A DNA stretch of 16,013 bases from Vicinamibacteria bacterium (GCA_016650185.1 JAENWE010000135.1:1-16013), one strand, 5' to 3'. Counted from the stretch's first letter, positions 1 through 7,962 are shown. Translations and numbers: made by a program. Notes: generated by a model from the sequence alone, not told the origin.

Positions 1-347
1 ACCCATGGAGTGGTCGCCCGGAAAAAGCCGCCTTCGCATGGCGAGCGATTCGCGATAGAGCGGCTCGGCTTCGGCCATCTTGCCGCGCTGCTCCGGCTCG
101 GCCGGTCCTGCTTCGCCTCGTAGACGACGCCCATGCCGCCCCGACCCACGAGCCCCAGGATGCGGTACTGACCGATTCTGTCGGGTACCTCTCTGGGTTC
201 GCTGCCGCGGGCTCGCTCCGCTTCGGAGGGAGCGTTCGGCTGCTCCATCGTAGCACCATGCTCGACCCCTGCGGTGTGGGAAAGCGGCTCTTCAAGGCTC
301 TCGCGAAACGGCGCATCCGGGGGGGGCTTGGGCGGGTCCGCGGTCAT
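1..347 (-). pseudogene. Ser/Thr protein kinase start joined out of frame to a TPR (scarred kinase-TPR gene, runs off the window)
   Basis: Read from the ATG at 347-345, the first ~80 residues are a low-complexity, Pro/Glu-rich leader followed by the start of a Hanks-type kinase: 'RIGQYRILGLVGRGGMGVVYEA', with the glycine-rich loop GRGGMG. A kinase should then continue to its VAIK lysine. Instead, from about base 100 the kinase frame becomes meaningless Arg/Ser-rich sequence. A different frame (codons from 102 downward) reads 'RGKMAEAEPLYRESLAMRRR' followed by LFPGDH, a typical tetratricopeptide repeat of the kinesin-light-chain type. Kinase-TPR proteins are a known architecture in this kind of genome, so the kinase N-terminus has been joined to its own C-terminal TPR region, or to a relative's, with loss of the catalytic core and a frame change. 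It would not make a working kinase. An assembly misjoin is the main alternative. A second in-frame ATG (residue 34) could be the real start. Confidence 0.75.
319..326. repeat. G8/C8 homopolymer inside the kinase leader
   Basis: Eight consecutive G on the plus strand encode Pro codons near residues 9-11 of the scarred kinase gene. Such tracts are prone to slippage and to sequencing error. If translation really starts at the downstream ATG (residue 34), the tract lies in the leader and has no coding effect. Confidence 0.6.
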
Positions 348-408
348 CGATCACTCATTGCGCCGCGCAGTCTAGTGGAGGGTCCCGCGGCTCCGGCTCC
401 GGTCCGCT

Positions 409-430
409 GACCACGCCTCGATCCGTGGTC
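409..430. promoter_or_regulatory. Perfect inverted repeat just upstream of yaeQ
   Basis: GACCACG (409-415) and CGTGGTC (424-430) are perfect 7-bp inverted arms around an 8-base spacer. The right arm ends 10 bases before the yaeQ ATG, so the element lies at or just upstream of the ribosome-binding region. It could be an operator, or a 5'-UTR hairpin that affects initiation. The intergenic space is only 93 bp between two divergent genes, so both promoters should also lie here. I cannot point to convincing -35/-10 boxes. Confidence 0.45.
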
Positions 431-440
431 TACTGAGCGG

Positions 441-983
441 ATGGCCACCGGCGCGACCGTCTACAACTTCGACATAGACCTCGCCGATGCGGATCGTCAG
501 GTCTACGAGACGCTCGCGCTTCGCGTCGCCCGCCACCCTTCGGAATCCGCCGAGTACCTGGTGACCCGAGTCCTCGCCTACGCGCTGGAGTTCGAGGAGG
601 GCATTGCCTTTTCCACCGGCGGTCTATCCGACCCCGACGACCCTGCCATCGCCGTGCGCGATCTCACCGGCGCCCTGCGCGCATGGATCGAGATCGGGAG
701 TCCGGACGCCCATCGTCTGCACCGGGCATCGAAGGCGGCGCCGCGCGTCGCCGTCTATACGCACAAGGGCGCGGAGCGGCTCGCCCAGCGGCTCTCCGGC
801 GAGCGCATCCATCGCGCTGAAGCGCTTGAACTCCATGCCATTGACCAGACCCTGATCGGGTCGCTGGTGTCGCGGCTCGACCGCCGCATGGCTTTCGCGT
901 TGTCGGCTTCGGAGCGGGAACTCTTCGTCTCGATCGGAGCCGAAACGTTGACCGGCCGAGTCGTTCGCTGGCCGGTCGGCTGA
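441..983 (+). CDS. yaeQ: YaeQ family protein
   Basis: The 180-residue product matches the YaeQ family in length (E. coli YaeQ is ~181 aa) and pattern. It has an N-terminal beta strand ('ATVYNFDIDLADADRQVYE'), then 'LRVARHPSES' (residues ~27-36), a helical LVTRVLAYALEFEE segment, 'GGLSDPDDPAI', and 'WIEIGSPDAHRLHRASKAA' (~82-100), where E. coli has WIELGLPDERRIKKA. YaeQ folds like a compact PD-(D/E)XK nuclease. The conserved D/E-x-E pattern is present, but its biochemical role is not settled; links to RfaH-related transcription in E. coli have been proposed. The protein is cytosolic, with no signal peptide or membrane segment. The gene stands alone: divergent to the scarred kinase gene and convergent with the kinase-propeller gene. 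The start has only a weak purine-rich site (GAGCGG). Family identification is firm; function is not. Confidence 0.92.
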   Translation: MATGATVYNFDIDLADADRQVYETLALRVARHPSESAEYLVTRVLAYALEFEEGIAFSTGGLSDPDDPAIAVRDLTGALRAWIEIGSPDAHRLHRASKAAPRVAVYTHKGAERLAQRLSGERIHRAEALELHAIDQTLIGSLVSRLDRRMAFALSASERELFVSIGAETLTGRVVRWPVG

Positions 984-999
984 GGGGGCGCGGCCGACC
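974..999 (+). terminator. Possible hairpin terminator at the end of yaeQ
   Basis: GGTCGGC (974-980) and GCCGACC (993-999) are perfect complementary arms around a 12-base loop that contains the yaeQ stop codon, followed by ACCTTTCGCTT. The T-tract is poor, so this is at best a weak intrinsic terminator. It sits in the 100-bp gap between two convergent genes, where one would be expected. Confidence 0.35.
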
Positions 1000-1083
1000 A
1001 CCTTTCGCTTGGACTGGACCCCGGCGCCTGCCCCGGACTCCAAGCCAGGGTTCGCTGGGGTGACGGGGGTTTTCCGCCGATCC

Positions 1084-3792
1084 CTACCGCTTACCGCGCG
1101 CGGGGTCGAGGGCGTCCCAGCCATCCAGCACGAGAAGTTCCGCGAGGGTGGACGCGCTCGGTTGGCGCTTCACCATCACGAATCGGCCGTCGGGGCCGAC
1201 GTCGTAGTTCCGCTGGATGACCATACGCAGGTCGTAGGGGCCGGTGAACAAAAGGCGTGGCGTCCCGGCCTGCAGCACGCCGCGGAGGTCGGTGTCGACG
1301 GCCATGAGCGATTGTCCGGTGACGAAGAACAGGGTTCGCCCATCCCTGGCCCAGACGGGGGTGATCCCACCGGTCACCGAGATCTGCCATTTACCGCCGC
1401 CGGGAGGGAAGGTCTCGACAATGACCTCGTCGGTTCCGGTCTCAGTGGATTGGTAGGCGATGTAACGGCCATCGGGCGAGAAGGCGGCTGCGGACTCTCC
1501 GGCCGTGGGACTGGCAAACAAGGGAGTGACACCGCCGTTGGGACCGGTGTCCAGGATTCGGACGTCGATGGATTTCTGGGCGTCTGTGATTGCCAGCCTG
1601 CGGCCGTCCTTATGCCACGAGTCGGCGAGCTGAAACTCGCGGCTCTTCAGAATATCGACCTCCTCGCCGCTTCCGTTGGCCGCCTTCATCCGTATCCCGG
1701 TCTCGCCGCTGCGGCCATTGGTGTAGAGGATCCCCCGCCCGTCGGCGCTCCACATGGGCATGCCGTGCCCCTGTCCGAAGGTCAGTCGCTGCATTCTCTG
1801 CGAGGGGAGGTCGAGGACGTAGACATCGTCGTCGCCGGCACTTCCCCCGCCGATAGCGAAGGTGAGCCGTCGGCCGTCGGGTGAGAAGCGCGGATGGGTG
1901 AACGCCGCGGCGGGCGTCGGGATTGCGGTCTCCTTTCCTTCTGGGTCGACGAGCACGAGCACCCGGGTCTTGGCGATTGAGACCTCGGGGACCACGGCCA
2001 CCACACCGGTGTCGCTGACCGCAAAATAGCCCGAACCGCTGCTCGGATCGCCGCCGACGCCTTCCTGGATGGTGAAGGGTTCGCCTTCGGCCTCGAGGCT
2101 CTTGGGGTCGAACCTCACCGCGAGCAGGGTTTCGCCTTTCTGGTACACGAGATAACCGAGGGCGGAGTATCGAGCCATCCGGGCGCCCTTCAATATGATC
2201 TTCCGCTCGCCCCCGTCGAGGCGTTGGGCCTCGATATTCGAACTGTCGTACTCGCCCGGGCTCTCAGAGTTTCCCACCGTGAAGATCACGGTCCGCCCAT
2301 CGGGAAGAACCTGGGGCCATCGGTGAGAACGCTCGCCCCTCGCTGGATCCATCATGGTGACCGCGACCGGCTCGCCGCCGGTAGCGCTCACGCGGAAGAG
2401 CCCGCCCGTGTAGAGCGGCGAGAAGATCAGCGAGCCGTCCGGCGTCCACGCAAGACCCCTGGGGGCGAGTGCTTTGGCTACTATGACTGCGGCGCCTCCC
2501 TCGGCAGGGACCTTGCGCAGCATCCCTCCAGAGAAGAAGGCGATAGAGCGCCCGTCCGGTGACAGCAACGGGTTCTCGGCGTTCTCCGTGCCTTCGATCC
2601 GCGTTATGGCCATTCGATCGAATGACCGGCGGTAGATGCTGGCCGACTGTTTGTCTTCGGCCCCGAAGAGGAGACTCCGGCCATCGGGGGAGAGACTGAG
2701 GATCGGGAGCTGGGACCGGGTTAGAAACTGCCCGTCCGGCGCGACGATTCCGAAGGTCGTGAGTGCCTTGGTCGCGCTGCTGGTCGGGCCCCTGGTTCGG
2801 ACGCCCACTCCGATTGCCCCTACGAGCACGGCGAGGGTCATGGCCACCCACACCGCTGGGGTTCGGGTCCAGTGCCGTTGGTTCGCCGCAATCGGAGGCG
2901 CCGGGCTCTCCGCGATCATCGGCCCTTCAAGAATGATGCGGGCTTCCGCGATGGCCTGAAGTCGATGCCTCACGTCGCGGTCGAGACAGCGTTGGAGCAG
3001 CCGGGAAAGGGGGACGGGCGTGGCGGCAGGCAGGGTGGCCCAGTCGACATCGCGCATCAGGACGGCGGCGAGCGTGTCGCTCACGGTTTCGCCCTTGAAT
3101 AGACGGACGCCGCTGAGCATCTCGAGAAGCACGACCCCGAATGCCCAGATGTCCGTCCGCTGGTCTACTGTCTTGCCGCGAGCCTGTTCGGGGGACATGT
3201 ACGCGGCGGTGCCGAGGATTATCCCGGCCTCGGTGCCCTGGTGGGTCATGGTGGGCGAATGGGACATCTCGTCAGAGCCGCTGGTCGAACCTTCGCCGGT
3301 GAAGGCCTTCGCGAGTCCGAAATCGAGGACCTTCACCTTGCCATCGGGTGTGAGTTGGACGTTCGCAGGCTTGAGGTCGCGGTGAACGATCCCCTTTTCG
3401 TGGGCCGCTTCCAGCCCCTCAGCGATTTGCCGCGCGATAGCGCGCGCTTCTTCGATCGGGATGGCGCCGCGCTTCAGGCGTTCGGCCAGATCCTCGCCCT
3501 CGACGAGTTCCATGGCCAGGAAATGCGCCGCCGTCCCATCGGGCAGGGTGGCGCTCTCGAAGCCATAAACGTGCGCGATGTTCGGGTGATTGAGCGAGGC
3601 CAGCAGTCGCGCCTCGCGTTCGAAGCGAGCGAGTCGTTGGGCGTCCTGCGCGAGCGTCGCGGGGAGTACCTTGATCGCCACGTCCCGCCCCAGCTTCGAA
3701 TCGCGCGCGCGATAGACCTCGCCCATCCCGCCTGCTCCAAGGGCGCCGGTGATTTCGTAGGGTCCAAGTCGAGTTCCGGGAGCGAGTGACAT
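1084..3792 (-). CDS. Membrane Ser/Thr protein kinase with C-terminal PD40/TolB-like beta-propeller
   Basis: The 902-residue protein has a complete Hanks-type kinase domain (about residues 11-290): glycine loop GAGGMGEV (19-26), catalytic Lys41 in VAIK, HRDLKPAN (137-144; Asp139), DFG (157-159) and MSPEQ of the activation segment (199-203). A single hydrophobic stretch at ~311-331 should be the membrane anchor, placing the kinase in the cytoplasm and the rest outside. The outer part (~345-900) carries repeated PD40 blades such as 'LSLSPDGRSLLF', 'FSPDGRRLTFAI' and 'FSPDGRYIAYQS', as in TolB/WD40-like propellers, and is probably a ligand- or protein-sensing domain. This kinase-TM-propeller design is frequent in Acidobacteriota. 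All catalytic motifs are intact, so it should be active. The ATG at 3792 starts exactly at the conserved 'MSLAPGTRLGPYEI' opening. The gene is followed convergently by yaeQ. The substrate is unknown. Confidence 0.93.
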   Translation of the reverse strand: MSLAPGTRLGPYEITGALGAGGMGEVYRARDSKLGRDVAIKVLPATLAQDAQRLARFEREARLLASLNHPNIAHVYGFESATLPDGTAAHFLAMELVEGEDLAERLKRGAIPIEEARAIARQIAEGLEAAHEKGIVHRDLKPANVQLTPDGKVKVLDFGLAKAFTGEGSTSGSDEMSHSPTMTHQGTEAGIILGTAAYMSPEQARGKTVDQRTDIWAFGVVLLEMLSGVRLFKGETVSDTLAAVLMRDVDWATLPAATPVPLSRLLQRCLDRDVRHRLQAIAEARIILEGPMIAESPAPPIAANQRHWTRTPAVWVAMTLAVLVGAIGVGVRTRGPTSSATKALTTFGIVAPDGQFLTRSQLPILSLSPDGRSLLFGAEDKQSASIYRRSFDRMAITRIEGTENAENPLLSPDGRSIAFFSGGMLRKVPAEGGAAVIVAKALAPRGLAWTPDGSLIFSPLYTGGLFRVSATGGEPVAVTMMDPARGERSHRWPQVLPDGRTVIFTVGNSESPGEYDSSNIEAQRLDGGERKIILKGARMARYSALGYLVYQKGETLLAVRFDPKSLEAEGEPFTIQEGVGGDPSSGSGYFAVSDTGVVAVVPEVSIAKTRVLVLVDPEGKETAIPTPAAAFTHPRFSPDGRRLTFAIGGGSAGDDDVYVLDLPSQRMQRLTFGQGHGMPMWSADGRGILYTNGRSGETGIRMKAANGSGEEVDILKSREFQLADSWHKDGRRLAITDAQKSIDVRILDTGPNGGVTPLFASPTAGESAAAFSPDGRYIAYQSTETGTDEVIVETFPPGGGKWQISVTGGITPVWARDGRTLFFVTGQSLMAVDTDLRGVLQAGTPRLLFTGPYDLRMVIQRNYDVGPDGRFVMVKRQPSASTLAELLVLDGWDALDPARGKR

Positions 3793-4153
3793 GAACGGTC
3801 GAGTCTATCCGCGCTTCGGTGCTCGCTCGGCGAGCATCTTGCGCCACAGCGTTCCCTCGCGCTTTTCACCACGCGCTATTGGGCCGCCAGGCGGATGCTG
3901 AATCAGGCTCGGTCCGTTTAAGGGCGCCTGGAGATCTCGTACGGTCCAAGCTGCGTGCCGGCCGAGAGGGTTCATGAATCCTTGCACTCTCATGGGTGGA
4001 AGATCAAGGCCTCGACGCGAGCCGCGGAGGACAAGGCGGAGATCGAATGAGGGAGAAGCGGCGCTCGGCGGCTTCGTCAGCGCGCGGACCCTACCTGAAG
4101 GACGATGGGCGAGAAGGCTGATCCCGACTCGGCGCTCCTGGAGTTCGGAACTC
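3793..4153. other. 361-bp intergenic region with a kinase relic
   Basis: No intact gene is visible between the ADOP permease stop and the kinase start. The only recognisable content is the relic listed separately (3918-3975, minus). The remaining sequence has GC content like the genes but no conserved protein in any frame that I recognise. The region may be what is left of a deleted kinase paralogue. No clear promoter boxes for the kinase were found. Confidence 0.6.
3918..3975 (-). pseudogene. Decayed N-terminus of a paralogous Ser/Thr kinase
   Basis: On the minus strand the ATG at 3975-3973 is followed, after one extra base, by codons reading 'TLSAGTQLGPYEIS', then RRP and a TAA stop (3920-3918). 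This is almost the opening of the intact neighbour ('MSLAPGTRLGPYEIT') and of the wider kinase-propeller family. Removing one A after the ATG gives a continuous 'MTLSAGTQLGPYEIS'. The glycine loop and everything beyond are gone. The simplest reading is the remnant of a former tandem kinase gene, broken by a 1-base insertion and a large deletion. Chance similarity over this many matching positions, at the right distance from an ATG and directly upstream of a paralogue, seems unlikely. Confidence 0.7.
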
Positions 4154-4154
4154 C
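4140..4154. repeat. 15-bp perfect palindrome at the end of the ADOP gene
   Basis: GGAGTTC and GAACTCC flank a single central G, touching the last base of the ADOP stop codon. As RNA it could form a 6-bp stem with a 3-base loop. There is no T-tract on either side, so it does not look like a standard intrinsic terminator. It could be a protein site or a transcript-end structure. Confidence 0.35.
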
Positions 4155-6571
4155 TACTCGTTCCGGAGGGCGATGAGCGGATCGACCCGAGTGGCCTGCC
4201 GAGCGGGCAGGAAGCTCGCCAGAAGGGCGACGCCGGCGAGCAGGATCGCCACGCCGCCGAGGGTGAGCGGATCGGTGGGGCTCAGGTTGAAGAGAAGCCC
4301 CCCGAGAGACTTCGACAGGGCCAGCGCTCCGCCAAGGCCGAGCGCAATCCCGGACAGCACGAGGACCGCGGCATTCCGGAAGACCATGGACATGACGGCT
4401 GCGGGATGAGCGCCTAAAGCCATCCGGATGCCGATTTCACGGGAGCGCTGGACCACGGCGTAGGACATGACTCCGAAGATACCGAGAGCGGCGAGAAGAA
4501 CGGCCATGGCGGCAAAGATGCCAAGCAGGAGCATGTAGAACCGTGGCTGCGAGACGGAGCGCGACACCACGTCGTCGAGGCTTCGCAACCGCGCAACCGG
4601 GATCTCGGGATCGAGCTCACGGACCATGGATTCCACAGACGACCCCAGAGACAACGGGGGCACGCTGGTGCGGATCAGGACATCCATCGAGCCGACCGGG
4701 AGTTGAGCAAAGGGCAGATAGACCTCGGGAACCGCGTCCCTGGCAAGGCCGAAGGTCTTCACGTCCGCGACGACACCCACCACTTCGCCGCCCGCTTTCG
4801 GCAGGCCGTCGGGCCGATGCCAGCCGAGGGTAATCCACTGCCCCAGAGGATTCTCGTTTGGGAAGTACTTCCGGACCGCCGATTCGCTCAGGACCACGAC
4901 CTGGCTCGAACGAGCGGTGTCACCGGGCTCGATGCCGCGCCCTCGCAGGATGGGAATCCCCATGGCTTTGAAGTAACCCGGGGAGGCGGGTCGGATCTCC
5001 ATGGAGGGCTGTTGAGCGGGGGAGAGAGCCGGGCGATTCCTGACTTCGAATGTGATGTTGATGTGTGTCCCGCCCAGGGGCAGACCGACGATGGCGGCTG
5101 CCGCCCTGGCGCCGGGCAGAGCGGCGGCCCGAACGAGAAGCCGGTCAAAGAAGGCGACTCGCAGCGACTCGTCCTTGTAGGCCTCGGCGGGCAGGGCGAT
5201 GTTGAACGTGAGGGCGTTCGCCACGTCGAATCCCGGCTTCACCTGCTGGAGTTGAGCGAAGCTGCGAAGGAGAAGCCCGGCCCCCGCCAGCAGCATCATG
5301 GCGAGAGCCATCTGCCCGACCACCAGGGCGCCACGCAGGCGGCTGCTCCGGCCTGCAAGCAGACCCCGACCGCCCCCGCGGAGCGCCTGAGCGGGGGATC
5401 GACGCGCGGATAGCCCCGGGAGCGTGCCGCAGAGGAGACCGGTCAGGATCGAGAGTCCCGCGGCGAAGAGCATGACGGTCTGATCCACGCGCGCCTCGGC
5501 GAGTCTCTTGACGCCCGTCGGCTGCAGGGCGATCAGGCTGTCGAGAGACATGGAAGCCATGAAGACGCCCGCCACTCCCCCCAGTGCGCCCAGAAGCAGA
5601 CTCTCGGTCATGAGTTGCCGAAAAAGACGGCCCTGGCCTGCGCCCAGAGCCTGACGGACCGCGAACTCGGACTCCCGTCCGGCGGCGCGAGCGAGAAGGA
5701 GATTCGCCACGTTGACGCAGGCGATGAGAAGGACAAGGCCCACCGCTCCCAAAAGCAGGTAGAGCGCCGGGCGCGAATCACCGATGATGGACTCCTGGAG
5801 GGATTTCGTGGCGCCCCCTAGTCCCTCGTTGGCATCGGGGTAGGCGGCGGCCAGGCGGGCCGCAATCGTCCTCGCCTCCTCGTTTGCTGCGACCAGGGTC
5901 AGGCCGGGATTCAGCCGTCCGAATACCCTGAGGTACCAGGCCCCTCGGCTGTTGTGCTTGAACCTTTCGTCGTACGAGAGCGGCGTCCACAGTTCGGCGC
6001 CGTCTGGGAAGGAAAAGTCCGGGGGGGCGATGCCTACGACGGTGAGGGCCCGACTGTCGACGCGGATGGTTTGGCCGAGAATCGCCGGGTCTCCCCCAAA
6101 CCGAGCCCGCCATAGAGAGTGGCCGAGAACAACCACATTGGTTTTCGCCGGTTCATTCTCATCGGCGGCGAGAAACCTGCCCGCCGCAGGCGTGACCCGC
6201 AAAACGTTGAAGAACGAGGCGCTCACTTCAGCGCCGGAGAGGACGGCGGGGGCGCCATGACCGGTCAGGGTGACGCTGCCTCCGTCCACCGCGGCGACGG
6301 AATCGAAGCTCTTCGCCGAAGCCTGAGTGTCGAGAAAGTTCGGGGGCGAGAAATAGGGAACGTTCCGGCCCTCTGAAACCTGATAGAGCTGAGCCAGACG
6401 ATCCGGTTCCTGGAACGGAAGCGGCTTCAAAAGCGCCGCGTAAACGAGGCTGAAGATTGCGCTGTTGGCCCCGATGCCCAGGGCCAAAGTGGCGACCGCC
6501 ACGAGGGCGAAGGCTGGCGCACGGGCAAGGCGTCTTAGGGCATAGATCAGATCCTGCCGGAGAGTGTCCAT
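4154..6571 (-). CDS. ADOP-type ABC transporter permease (MacB/FtsX family)
   Basis: An 805-residue protein if translation starts at the ATG at 6571 ('MDTLRQDLIYALRRLARAPA'). A longer frame to 6715 adds 48 non-hydrophobic residues unlike the family, so I reject it. The layout is typical of ADOP permeases: a short N-terminal region, TM1 at ~22-42, a MacB-type periplasmic domain (~50-265), an FtsX block with TMs at ~270-292, 322-342 and 366-386, then a second copy with a TM at ~418-438, a second periplasmic domain and three C-terminal TMs. The C-terminal block includes 'REIGIRMALGA', the permease signature also seen as 'SEFAVRQALGA' near residue 301. Such 'orphan' permeases usually have no ABC ATPase next door, and none is here. 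Substrate is unknown; relatives export peptides or lipids, or act in envelope stress. The stop is followed by the 15-bp palindrome. Confidence 0.92.
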   Translation of the reverse strand: MDTLRQDLIYALRRLARAPAFALVAVATLALGIGANSAIFSLVYAALLKPLPFQEPDRLAQLYQVSEGRNVPYFSPPNFLDTQASAKSFDSVAAVDGGSVTLTGHGAPAVLSGAEVSASFFNVLRVTPAAGRFLAADENEPAKTNVVVLGHSLWRARFGGDPAILGQTIRVDSRALTVVGIAPPDFSFPDGAELWTPLSYDERFKHNSRGAWYLRVFGRLNPGLTLVAANEEARTIAARLAAAYPDANEGLGGATKSLQESIIGDSRPALYLLLGAVGLVLLIACVNVANLLLARAAGRESEFAVRQALGAGQGRLFRQLMTESLLLGALGGVAGVFMASMSLDSLIALQPTGVKRLAEARVDQTVMLFAAGLSILTGLLCGTLPGLSARRSPAQALRGGGRGLLAGRSSRLRGALVVGQMALAMMLLAGAGLLLRSFAQLQQVKPGFDVANALTFNIALPAEAYKDESLRVAFFDRLLVRAAALPGARAAAAIVGLPLGGTHINITFEVRNRPALSPAQQPSMEIRPASPGYFKAMGIPILRGRGIEPGDTARSSQVVVLSESAVRKYFPNENPLGQWITLGWHRPDGLPKAGGEVVGVVADVKTFGLARDAVPEVYLPFAQLPVGSMDVLIRTSVPPLSLGSSVESMVRELDPEIPVARLRSLDDVVSRSVSQPRFYMLLLGIFAAMAVLLAALGIFGVMSYAVVQRSREIGIRMALGAHPAAVMSMVFRNAAVLVLSGIALGLGGALALSKSLGGLLFNLSPTDPLTLGGVAILLAGVALLASFLPARQATRVDPLIALRNE

Positions 6572-6871
6572 CCCGACCAGGGTAGCAAGGGGCGTACCGC
6601 GTTCCGGGGGTGTCTTCCTGCTGACACGACGGGACTTACCGTTCGCGCTCACGAGCGCACGTGTTCGACTACGAAACGGGGACTGTCTCGCAGCCGAACA
6701 GTGCGGCGACCACACGCCGGAGCTCTTCTAGCGGTTTTGACTGGGTGAACCCGGGTCCCGTTCCTCCGCAAAGTCCCACGCGAACGGCCGGCCGCCAGTC
6801 GTCGGACCTGGTGGACGATTTCGATCTTCTTGGAACCCTGGTACAGGATCGTCCAGGATGGCGTCCCCGGC
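6572..6871. other. 300-bp intergenic region upstream of ADOP
   Basis: I see no recognisable gene here. A minus-strand open frame that antisense-overlaps the S10 gene runs through it, with a helix-like end ('LEELRRVVAALFGC'), but I cannot assign it to a family. A perfect short inverted repeat, GCGCTC-AC-GAGCGC (6645-6658), lies 74-87 bases upstream of the ADOP ATG and could be an operator or a hairpin. No convincing -35/-10 pair was found. Confidence 0.4.
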
Positions 6872-7962
6872 CTATCGCCTGGTCCCCCCTTGGGTACGCT
6901 GAATGAACAGCGCCATGTCGGCCTTCAGGGCCTTGAGCATGGTGGGCCGGATGTACATCATGTGGCCGCCTTCGTAGTAGGTCAGTTTGATCCGGTCCGC
7001 GTAGGTCTGGTCGAAGCCAACATGGTCGAACGTGTACTCGGTGCCGGAAAAGGGCGTCGCCATGTCGTAGTAGCCGTTCGCCACCAGGACGTTGAGGTAA
7101 GGATTGCGGGACATGGCCGAACGGAGGTTGTCGGTGAGGTTCAGATAGCGACCCTGTTCGTATTCCCACGGGCGAACGTTGCCGGAGGTGTAGTAGAAGA
7201 GGTCGCTCTCCCACTTCAGCTCGTTCCGGACGTAGTCCGAGAAAAGAGCGGTGTAGGCGCCCTGGAGGGCGGTGTTGGACGGATCGAATTCCTGGCTCTC
7301 GCCGGCGGCATCCCGGTCGACCGCGGTGTAGCGACCGTCGAGCCGCCCGAGGGTCATGCGCTTGTCGCGAAGGAGCTCCTTACGGAAGCGTGCCGGGCTC
7401 ACCCGCAGATTGGCCTGCTCGACGAAGTCAGCGGAGAGGCCGTCGAGACGGCGTCAATGGCCACGACATCCGACACGTCCAGAAGGCTCTCCTCGTTCTC
7501 AACCAGCTCATAAGGAGGTGCTGGCTGGAAGCCGTCATCCGCCATCTTCACGCGCTTGGGACCGACCAGGCCCATGTGGAGCCAGACCGACGCCGATCCC
7601 GGGCCGCCGTTGTAGACGAACGCGATGGGTCGGCTGCCGGCAGGCACGCCGTCCTTCGTGTAGGCCACGAAGAACACATTCGCCCGGGCCTTTCCAGTGG
7701 CGCTGCTCAGGGCAAGGGTCCCGGCGGTGGCGGTGTAGGCAATCGCCTGCCCGGCGATCCGCGTGGTGTGCTGGGTTTGCTTGTAGTTGTCTACCGCGGG
7801 AGGGGCCGGACGACTTTCAGCCCCGCGCCCGGGAGTTTCGACCGCGGGTGTCGAAGGAGCGCCCTGGCCAGGAAGGCTGTTGCGCCGGCCAGGCTGAGCG
7901 TGCGCCGCGCCGGAAGCGAGGGAAACGAGGGAGAAAGCGATGAGAAGCCTGGAAGTACGCAT
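6872..7962 (-). pseudogene. Secreted S10 serine carboxypeptidase-like gene with internal deletion and frameshift
   Basis: The N-terminal part starts at the ATG at 7962, with GAGG upstream, and encodes a signal peptide ('MRTSRLLIAFSLVSLASGAA'). It then has the S10 landmarks 'PIAFVYNGGPGSASVWLHMG' and 'ESLLDVSDVVAIDAVST'. At about 7435-7445 the frame changes, and the next frame reads 'GLSADFVEQANLRVSPARF' followed by RKELLRD, which in intact relatives lies far downstream. The C-terminal part keeps the presumed catalytic Asp (NGYYDMATP, Asp codon ~7066-7064) and His (GGHMMYI, His codon ~6964-6962). The missing block, roughly 150-200 residues by my memory of the family, should include the catalytic serine (GESYG). 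Without it the gene cannot encode an active peptidase. In the N-terminal frame, translation stops soon after the junction at 7399. The join resembles a microhomology deletion between two 'ACGGGC-TC' type codon strings, but an assembly error could look the same. Confidence 0.82.

Noticed and set aside
1009..1884. Plus-strand open frame of 291 codons opposite the kinase-propeller gene
   Set aside because: Its composition mirrors the GC-rich codons of the real gene on the other strand, it has no recognisable domain, and the opposite frame is a complete conserved protein.
6572..6715. 48-residue N-terminal extension of the ADOP permease
   Set aside because: Arg/Ser/Pro-rich and unlike the family. 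The conserved N-terminus begins at the ATG at 6571.
6669..6871. Helix-like end 'LEELRRVVAALFGC' in a minus-strand frame beyond the S10 stop
   Set aside because: The rest of that frame is antisense or out of frame to S10 and low in content. I could not place it in any family, so no gene was called.
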